A DNA stretch of 12,234 nt from positions 1-12,234 of the forward strand of contig DUSB01000036.1 of NCBI GenBank assembly GCA_012840625.1, read 5' to 3'. The DNA comes from Syntrophomonadaceae bacterium (GTDB taxonomy: Bacteria > Bacillota > Syntrophomonadia > Syntrophomonadales > Syntrophomonadaceae). Of this stretch, positions 7,111-12,234 are shown in pieces. The notes beneath the pieces are model-generated. The model ran no database searches. It was not told the DNA's origin and was given only the letters and a program-made list of their open reading frames with translations. Position 1 is the stretch's first letter. Each line of letters starts with the position of its first letter. A program made the translations under genes and the position numbers.

Positions 7111-8125
7111 TCATCTTCTGGCTATGACAGATGATATTGGGATGCTGCAATTTTCTGTTCTGGATAAACCAGATCCAAACAGTGGCTATACCATCGATGA
7201 TAATGCCCGCGCTTTAATAGTTGCTTTAATGATGGGAAATGAAGAAGGACGCTCACTAGCCAATCAATACCTGGATTTCATGGTAGGTGCTCAACGTAAG
7301 GACGGTACCTGGTATAACATGTATTTAAATGGGGTCTATAGTACCTGGAACGACTCGGACGATTGTACTGGCAGAGCCTTTTTATCCTGCTGTTTAGCAG
7401 CTAATAGTTCCTGGTCAGAAGTAGCCAACAAAGCCTATTATATGCTGCGGCGTACCTGGCCCAGCATTCATCGTTTGCGTTCACCCAGGGCTATCGCTTA
7501 CACATTGCTGGGATTATCCCACTTAAATGGGGGAGTTTGCCACGAACGTCAGCGTATAATTATTGCCTCTACCCTGGCGCAGCATCTGATTGAGCTGTAT
7601 AAACTCCATCATGATGTTCAATGGCACTGGTTTGAAGATTATTTAACTTATTGTAATGGTATCCTGCCTCATGGTCTTTTTGCTGCTTATCGGCTAACGG
7701 GCGATAAACAAATCCTAAAGATTGCTTATGAAGCGATTAATTTTTTAATTTCCCTGGTGTTTGAAAAATCTTACCTGATAATTGTAGGCAATGATGGTTG
7801 GCTGCATCGCGGCAGGGAAAAGCCCCTGTTTGATCAGCAGCCAGTGGATGCAGCCTCTACCGCCCTTGCCTGTTATGAAGCTTACAAGGTTCTGGGGAAA
7901 AAAGAATACCTGGAATTCTCCCAGCTTGCTTGTGCTTGGTATTCAGGCAGTAATATTCATAATCTGCCCCTGCGCAACGAAAAAACCGGAGGATGTTATG
8001 ATGCACTAACTGCAGCCGGGGTTAATTTAAACCAGGGAGCCGAAGCTGTATTATCCCTTATCTCAACTGATCTCCTCCTGCAGCAGCCTGACATGGCAGG
8101 GGAAAATATTGAAAAAAGCTCTTGA
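7097..8125 (+). CDS. Predicted alpha/alpha-toroid (six-hairpin-like) carbohydrate protein linked to GT4
   Basis: This 342-residue cytoplasmic protein is of unproven activity. It resembles proteins often annotated loosely as glycosyltransferases, which sit next to, or are fused behind, GT4 enzymes. Regularly spaced amphipathic helices with conserved aromatic and acidic turns suggest an alpha/alpha-toroid fold like six-hairpin glycosidases. Candidate active-site motifs are GYTIDDNARAL (30-40), DGTWYNMY (69-76), WNDSDDCTGRAF (84-95), SPRAIAYTLLGL (129-140), WHWFEDYLTYCNGILPHGLF (176-195), FDQQPVDAASTAL (245-257) and NLNQGAEA (310-317). The carboxylates D34/D35, D87/D89 and E180/D181 could be catalytic. 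ATG 7097 is preferred; TTG 7073 is the alternative. It overlaps the GT4 gene by 14 bases, so the two products probably work together as a mannoside-trimming or mannosyl-transfer pair. Fold and role are inference. Confidence 0.72.
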   Translation: MLNYNHLLAMTDDIGMLQFSVLDKPDPNSGYTIDDNARALIVALMMGNEEGRSLANQYLDFMVGAQRKDGTWYNMYLNGVYSTWNDSDDCTGRAFLSCCLAANSSWSEVANKAYYMLRRTWPSIHRLRSPRAIAYTLLGLSHLNGGVCHERQRIIIASTLAQHLIELYKLHHDVQWHWFEDYLTYCNGILPHGLFAAYRLTGDKQILKIAYEAINFLISLVFEKSYLIIVGNDGWLHRGREKPLFDQQPVDAASTALACYEAYKVLGKKEYLEFSQLACAWYSGSNIHNLPLRNEKTGGCYDALTAAGVNLNQGAEAVLSLISTDLLLQQPDMAGENIEKSS

Positions 8126-8287
8126 GAAGCATCATCCGTTTCCTTTTTTAGTGCTAAAAGAAATAACTCTAGCCATTATCATGCCACACTACCAGGCTGC
8201 CATCTTATCTAACTATTCCCTTGTTTACTTTTTACTTTAAAAGCGATGTATAATTAAAGACAAAAAGTTTACAGAGAAGGTGTCATT
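8126..8287. other. Intergenic region between the mannose operon and the ywlG-like gene
   Basis: These 162 bases hold no supportable gene. A small AT hairpin TTTTAG-TG-CTAAAA (8146-8159) follows the operon but has no T tract behind it, so a terminator cannot be claimed. The right end carries a promoter for the next gene. Confidence 0.5.
8224..8254 (+). promoter_or_regulatory. Probable sigma-A promoter for the ywlG-like gene
   Basis: A perfect TATAAT (8249-8254) lies 33 bases before the ATG. The best -35 is TTTACT (8224-8229), four of six matches, at 19 bases, slightly longer than ideal. The start codon has AGAAGG (8275-8280) seven bases upstream. Confidence 0.5.
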
Positions 8288-8833
8288 ATGCAAAATCTTT
8301 CCATTATAACAAAACAGGTCAGACAGGCAGGACAGGAACTCTTGCAGACCGCCAGACTTAAAAAAGAACAAATTCTGGTGGTGGGATGCAGTACTAGCGA
8401 AATTCAAGGACAAAAAATAGGTACCCATTCCAATCTGGCTGTAGCACATGCAGTTTTGGACGGTTTGGTGCCTCTTCTGGCTGATCACCACTTATATCTG
8501 GCTATACAATCATGTGAACACTTAAATCGTGCCCTGGTAATCGAAGCAGCCTGTGGAGAAAAATATCACTGGGAAGAAGTAGCCGTAATCCCCCATGAAC
8601 AAGCCGGTGGAGCTCTGGCCGCTGCTGCTATGCAGCGATTCAACGTCCCGATGGTGGTGGAAAGCCTTCAGGCTCATGCCGGAATGGATATAGGAGATAC
8701 GTTCATCGGTATGCATCTAAAACGTGTGGTAGTACCGGTCCGTTCATCCCTTCCTTCTATTGGTCAGGCACATCTCACCATGGCCAGAACCAGACCCATG
8801 TATATCGGCGGAGAACGGGCCCGATACCAGTAA
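8288..8833 (+). CDS. YwlG/UPF0340 family protein (TIGR01440)
   Basis: This is a complete 181-residue member of the UPF0340/YwlG family, widespread in Firmicutes, with no established biochemical function that I know of. The length is normal. Conserved stretches are VVGCSTSEIQGQKIGTHSN (31-49), the QSCEHLNRALV segment (74-84), HEQAGGALA, HAGMDIGDTFIGMHLKRV (129-146) and the C-terminal RTRPMYIGGERARYQ. No signal peptide or membrane helix is seen, so it should be cytoplasmic. It is not obviously part of the mannose operon: a 162-base gap with a TATAAT box precedes it. Its stop lies five bases from the stop of the convergent GT-GH130 gene. Any connection with mannose metabolism is unsupported. Confidence 0.9.
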   Translation: MQNLSIITKQVRQAGQELLQTARLKKEQILVVGCSTSEIQGQKIGTHSNLAVAHAVLDGLVPLLADHHLYLAIQSCEHLNRALVIEAACGEKYHWEEVAVIPHEQAGGALAAAAMQRFNVPMVVESLQAHAGMDIGDTFIGMHLKRVVVPVRSSLPSIGQAHLTMARTRPMYIGGERARYQ

Positions 8834-8838
8834 TGTAT

Positions 8839-11800
8839 TTATGAACTGCGAAACGTCTTGGGAATAAGCTCTGCCAGGGTAGCACTGGCCAAACCAATCG
8901 AAGTATCTGCGGCTCCATAATAAACCAATATCTCATCATCATCTTCTAAAATCTCTTTATCAACTCCAGGAACAGCACCACAGGTAAAGACTACATTGGG
9001 TACCCAGGCTCCAGATAACCCTACTTCGTAATCTTCCAATGGTTCCAGGATAGGATTGGGGGAGCGATATAGAACTTTTTGCGGATTATGAAGATCCACC
9101 AGTAATACCCCCAGTCGATAAACATAATGATGGTCGACCCCATGGTATATTAATAACCAGCCGTATTTTGTCTTTAAGGGTTGAGCCCCGGCGCCAATTT
9201 TTAAAGAGTCCCACATCCGCCCCGGACGGGGACCAATAATGATGGCATGCTTTTCCCGGCAGGGAAAGCTCAGCTCCTCCATATACGTAATCCAAATACT
9301 GGGCTCAATTCGATGATAAAGGATATACTTTCCGTTAATACGTTCCGGGAAAAGTATAGCATCTTTATCCCAGATATTTTTAAAGGCTAGGCCTTCCCGC
9401 TTCCAGGCGGCCCAGTTTCGCTGCAAAAATTCATCTACACTGATAGAGGCAGCCGCAATCTGGGCAATATTCCCATCGTAAGCAGTATAGAGCATCCAAA
9501 TGCGCTCATTAATAATGATTAATCGTGCATCTTCACAGCCCATTTTTTCCTCCGGATTTGCAGGCGAAAAAATCGGCTGGGGTAAGCGCTCTAAAATCTT
9601 ATAACCATCGGAAATAGCAAGCCCAATACGGGAAATATTATCATTTCCCACCGCTCGATAAAACAGGTAAACCTTATCACCAATACGCAGAGCACCGGGA
9701 TTAAGGACATATTTAGATTCCCATTTATGCTCTTCCAGAGGGGTTAAAAGAGGATTGCCTTGGTAACGGGTTAAATACTTGCTGGGCTCATTGGTACTCT
9801 CCTGTACAATAACCGTAACATCCTTGGGTCGGGCCGGCAGCAGAGTATCCAGCACGTTCTGTTCGCTTTTTCCTGCCTGCATATGACGGTATACAATCTG
9901 CATAATTTCAGATTGATGGTAACCAAGCTCCCGATAAAGCGCCTCCAGGAAATCATGATTGAACCACCGATATTCAACACTGGTGGTAAAGGGAGTAGGA
10001 TAATCTGTTCCCCCTTTATAGCTATAACTGGCCCAGCTCCAGGTGGTACAGGTTAGAAATTTTCCGTTTTCCAGCACCTGGCTCAAGCCATAACCCTGAG
10101 CTATAGTATTAAAAAGCCTGGCTTCCTCTTTTTTCCCCTGCGACTGTAAATGATCGGCGATCTGTTCAATTTTCCCCACCATAGCCCGATGATGATTGTT
10201 CTCAAAGATATTATGAGCTGAAAACTCCTCGCCTTTGCGTGAATCCAGCAGGGCATTTTTGAGTTTTAAACCAATATTCTTTCGTTCACAGATATTTTGA
10301 TAGAAAAGCCGTGAATATTGCTCTGCTACACACAGCCTGCGTACCAGGGAGTGAAAATATTTTAGTTTGGGATAGCGCCCCCCTCTTCCTTTTTCCTGCG
10401 GTTTAACCGTAAGCCGGGCAGTAAGCTTGTTTAAATTAGAAGTTCTGGTGTGCGAAATGGTACCAAAGGGCAGGTCATCCGAAATTAAAAGGGGTTTGAT
10501 TTCTACCCATTCAAAATGCTGCGGTTTAAGCTCGTCGACTAACCACACCAAATCACGATCGGTATAACTCCAGGATTCCACCAGATTTGCCAGCGTTACA
10601 GCATCCCGGGCATCCATTTCATTGATTAAATCAATGGGTTTATAAAAACCAAGGGGAATCATCAAATTAATAGGGGGAAAGCGAACCAGCATTTCACGTA
10701 AAATTTCCGTATTGAGCGTAAACATCTTTTGATGGGGTACCAGATCAAACAGCGCCCGGGTGAATAGCTCCATGCCTGCAGAACTATGAAGATCCCCCGG
10801 TAGCAACTGATCGAGAGTATGCTCTACTTGATCCATAAAATCGGCAACCGCTGTAAACATTTGTTCAGGCGATGCATCAGCAGAAAGCTGTAAACCTGTT
10901 TGCATAAAAGTATTAAAACGCTCTTCATATTTCTGGCGCAGCGCTTTAAATACATTATCACTCTGAATCAGGCGCTGATCTTTTCCCTTTATTATTTTGG
11001 GTACAACAATGGGCTTATTGGGTACATATTCCATATAACCCAGGGGTATCAGCGGCGGTTTAGCTCGTTCGCTGTGCTCAGCCCATAACTTTATAAAGGC
11101 TGGTTTCTGCCGCCAGAATTCACACAGCAAACGCTGCTGCATCTGCTCCATTTTTTGTACCAGGATTTCATCCTGTGCATGATGCAAGTCTACCGCTTGT
11201 TCACGAAAGCGCCTCATTTCTGTAAGATAAGAAGCAAACCGACCATTGTACAGGGCAGTAAGAATATCAAAAAAAGCAGTGGTATCCCCCTTCATTTTAA
11301 AGGTATAATAGAGGATTAAATGAAACAGACTGTTTACCCATACTTGGTCTTCCATGTGGAAATCCTGGCCATCATCGTAATTCTGCAGAGCTGCCAGCAC
11401 CTGTTCAGGCAGGTACTGCGATATTTCATCTTTATATTGCGTCATCGTCTGCTGAAAACTGTTGTACAAAAGTTCAATCAATTCGCTGTTTTCATCAGCT
11501 TGTCTTATCTGGGTAGGGGTAATAATATCAGCTACTTTAACAATTAAACGCTCCCGCGTCCAGATAGCCTGATCCTTTTTCAGGCTTTCCAGAACAGCCG
11601 CCATGATCTCTTTAAATTTTCTATTCCTCTGCTCTAAAGAGAGCGTAGATACCCCTCCACCCATATTTATCTCACAAATGCTTTTATCCCATACCAGAGC
11701 CCGGGTAATCATCCATATATCAATGCCCGCTCCATAAATAACCCGGGACCAAAATTTGGCTTCGGTTACTAATTCCTCAATAAAATCATGTGATAAGGCA

Positions 11801-12234
11801 TAAACTCCACCCAGAGGATCACTGAGTCGATAGCCATAAAAGCTTTCCAGTATAGGAGAAAGCAGCTGATGCACCATACTATCAACCGCCTGGTTTTTCC
11901 TTAAGCTGCCTACTACCATATCATAAGGCCCCTGTATAGGAGTTAAAAGCCCTTCTAATTCGGTAAAACCAAACCCTGCCTCCTTACCTGCCATCATATC
12001 AGGGCGGAAAATAAGTAAATCTGATTCCAGTACACCGGCCAGCTCCAAAAGAGCACGAATACTCATCCCTCTTCCCGAAACCTCCTGCGGCATACAAAAG
12101 GCAATACAGGGATGTTCTAATTCTAAATCCTTGATAGCGTCCAGGGTTTTTCCACCCCTGGCATCACCACAGCAGATAATCAGCTGTCTTCTACCAATCC
12201 ACTGCTGTAAGATATGATCAATGCTTGTAAGTGC
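8839..12234 (-). CDS. Multidomain GT-A glycosyltransferase / GH130 mannoside phosphorylase fusion (N-terminus outside window)
   Basis: A single open frame of 1,131 codons runs from the right edge to the TAA at 8839-8841. The Met at 12091-12093 is not the start: 47 upstream codons stay open, continue the fold (ICCGDARGGKTLDAI) and no Shine-Dalgarno precedes it. Three parts are visible. About 12234-11090 is a GT-A domain like mannosylglycerate/glucosylglycerate synthases, with GRGMSIRALLE, FRPDM in the DxD position, SDPLGGVYALS and GAGIDIWMITRAL, then a helical extension. About 11060-9770 is a region of about 430 residues I do not recognise. About 9770-8860 is a GH130 domain: NPLLTP, the general-acid motif GCEDAR (Asp codon 9529-9531), KIGAGAQPL (Lys 9199-9201) and YHG (9139-9147), residues that bind phosphate in GH130 phosphorylases. 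It is probably cytoplasmic and acts on mannosides. Linkage and true substrate are unknown. Confidence 0.85.
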   Translation of the reverse strand, partial: ALTSIDHILQQWIGRRQLIICCGDARGGKTLDAIKDLELEHPCIAFCMPQEVSGRGMSIRALLELAGVLESDLLIFRPDMMAGKEAGFGFTELEGLLTPIQGPYDMVVGSLRKNQAVDSMVHQLLSPILESFYGYRLSDPLGGVYALSHDFIEELVTEAKFWSRVIYGAGIDIWMITRALVWDKSICEINMGGGVSTLSLEQRNRKFKEIMAAVLESLKKDQAIWTRERLIVKVADIITPTQIRQADENSELIELLYNSFQQTMTQYKDEISQYLPEQVLAALQNYDDGQDFHMEDQVWVNSLFHLILYYTFKMKGDTTAFFDILTALYNGRFASYLTEMRRFREQAVDLHHAQDEILVQKMEQMQQRLLCEFWRQKPAFIKLWAEHSERAKPPLIPLGYMEYVPNKPIVVPKIIKGKDQRLIQSDNVFKALRQKYEERFNTFMQTGLQLSADASPEQMFTAVADFMDQVEHTLDQLLPGDLHSSAGMELFTRALFDLVPHQKMFTLNTEILREMLVRFPPINLMIPLGFYKPIDLINEMDARDAVTLANLVESWSYTDRDLVWLVDELKPQHFEWVEIKPLLISDDLPFGTISHTRTSNLNKLTARLTVKPQEKGRGGRYPKLKYFHSLVRRLCVAEQYSRLFYQNICERKNIGLKLKNALLDSRKGEEFSAHNIFENNHHRAMVGKIEQIADHLQSQGKKEEARLFNTIAQGYGLSQVLENGKFLTCTTWSWASYSYKGGTDYPTPFTTSVEYRWFNHDFLEALYRELGYHQSEIMQIVYRHMQAGKSEQNVLDTLLPARPKDVTVIVQESTNEPSKYLTRYQGNPLLTPLEEHKWESKYVLNPGALRIGDKVYLFYRAVGNDNISRIGLAISDGYKILERLPQPIFSPANPEEKMGCEDARLIIINERIWMLYTAYDGNIAQIAAASISVDEFLQRNWAAWKREGLAFKNIWDKDAILFPERINGKYILYHRIEPSIWITYMEELSFPCREKHAIIIGPRPGRMWDSLKIGAGAQPLKTKYGWLLIYHGVDHHYVYRLGVLLVDLHNPQKVLYRSPNPILEPLEDYEVGLSGAWVPNVVFTCGAVPGVDKEILEDDDEILVYYGAADTSIGLASATLAELIPKTFRSS

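Noticed and set aside
8146..8159. TTTTAG-TG-CTAAAA as a terminator or operator
   Set aside because: The stem is nearly all A/T, the loop is only two bases and no T tract follows; chance is likely in this AT-rich gap.
11320..11547. Small plus-strand open frames inside the GT-GH130 gene (also 10900-11088)
   Set aside because: They lie antisense to a long conserved coding frame, have no ribosome binding site and their translations look like nothing known.
8839..12093. Taking the Met at 12093 as the start of the GT-GH130 gene
   Set aside because: The frame stays open for 47 more codons to the edge, those codons encode a plausible first part of the GT-A fold, and no ribosome binding site precedes this Met.

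Overview
The window looks like chromosomal DNA from a low- to mid-GC Gram-positive bacterium of the Bacillota, most likely in the Clostridia and possibly a syntrophomonad. The reasons are strong AGGAG-type ribosome binding sites, TTG starts, and the presence of YitT, a YpsC-like THUMP methyltransferase and a YwlG/UPF0340 protein. The assignment rests on protein resemblance only. It contains no RNA genes, CRISPR array, insertion sequence or phage signal, and no gene-free stretch longer than about 200 bases.

Left part (1-4680) is ordinary housekeeping and transport. It starts with the 3' half of typA/bipA (+), followed by a rho-independent terminator. A YitT-family membrane protein (-) comes next. 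It is divergent from a two-gene unit (+) of a MATE efflux transporter and a THUMP-domain rRNA methyltransferase, which ends in a strong terminator that contains the stop codon of the second gene.

Right part (4850-12234) is a carbohydrate locus centred on mannose. A tight + strand operon encodes mannose-1-phosphate guanylyltransferase (makes GDP-mannose), a GT4-like glycosyltransferase without the usual EX7E motif, and a probable alpha/alpha-toroid protein of unknown activity whose start overlaps the GT4 stop. A separately promoted YwlG/UPF0340 gene follows. Converging on it, only five bases away, is a very large - strand gene that runs off the right edge (more than 1,130 codons visible). Its product joins an N-terminal GT-A glycosyltransferase domain (mannosylglycerate/glucosylglycerate-synthase-like), an unrecognised middle region of about 430 residues, and a C-terminal GH130 mannoside-phosphorylase domain. 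None of these products shows a signal peptide or membrane segment.

The best candidate for something undescribed is this mannose locus. GDP-mannose supply, two glycosyltransferases, a toroid protein and a GH130 phosphorylase fused to a glycosyltransferase would fit a cytoplasmic system that builds and recycles a mannoside polymer or a mannose-containing solute, comparable in logic to Leishmania mannogen or to clostridial beta-1,2-mannan phosphorylases. The product is inferred, not shown.
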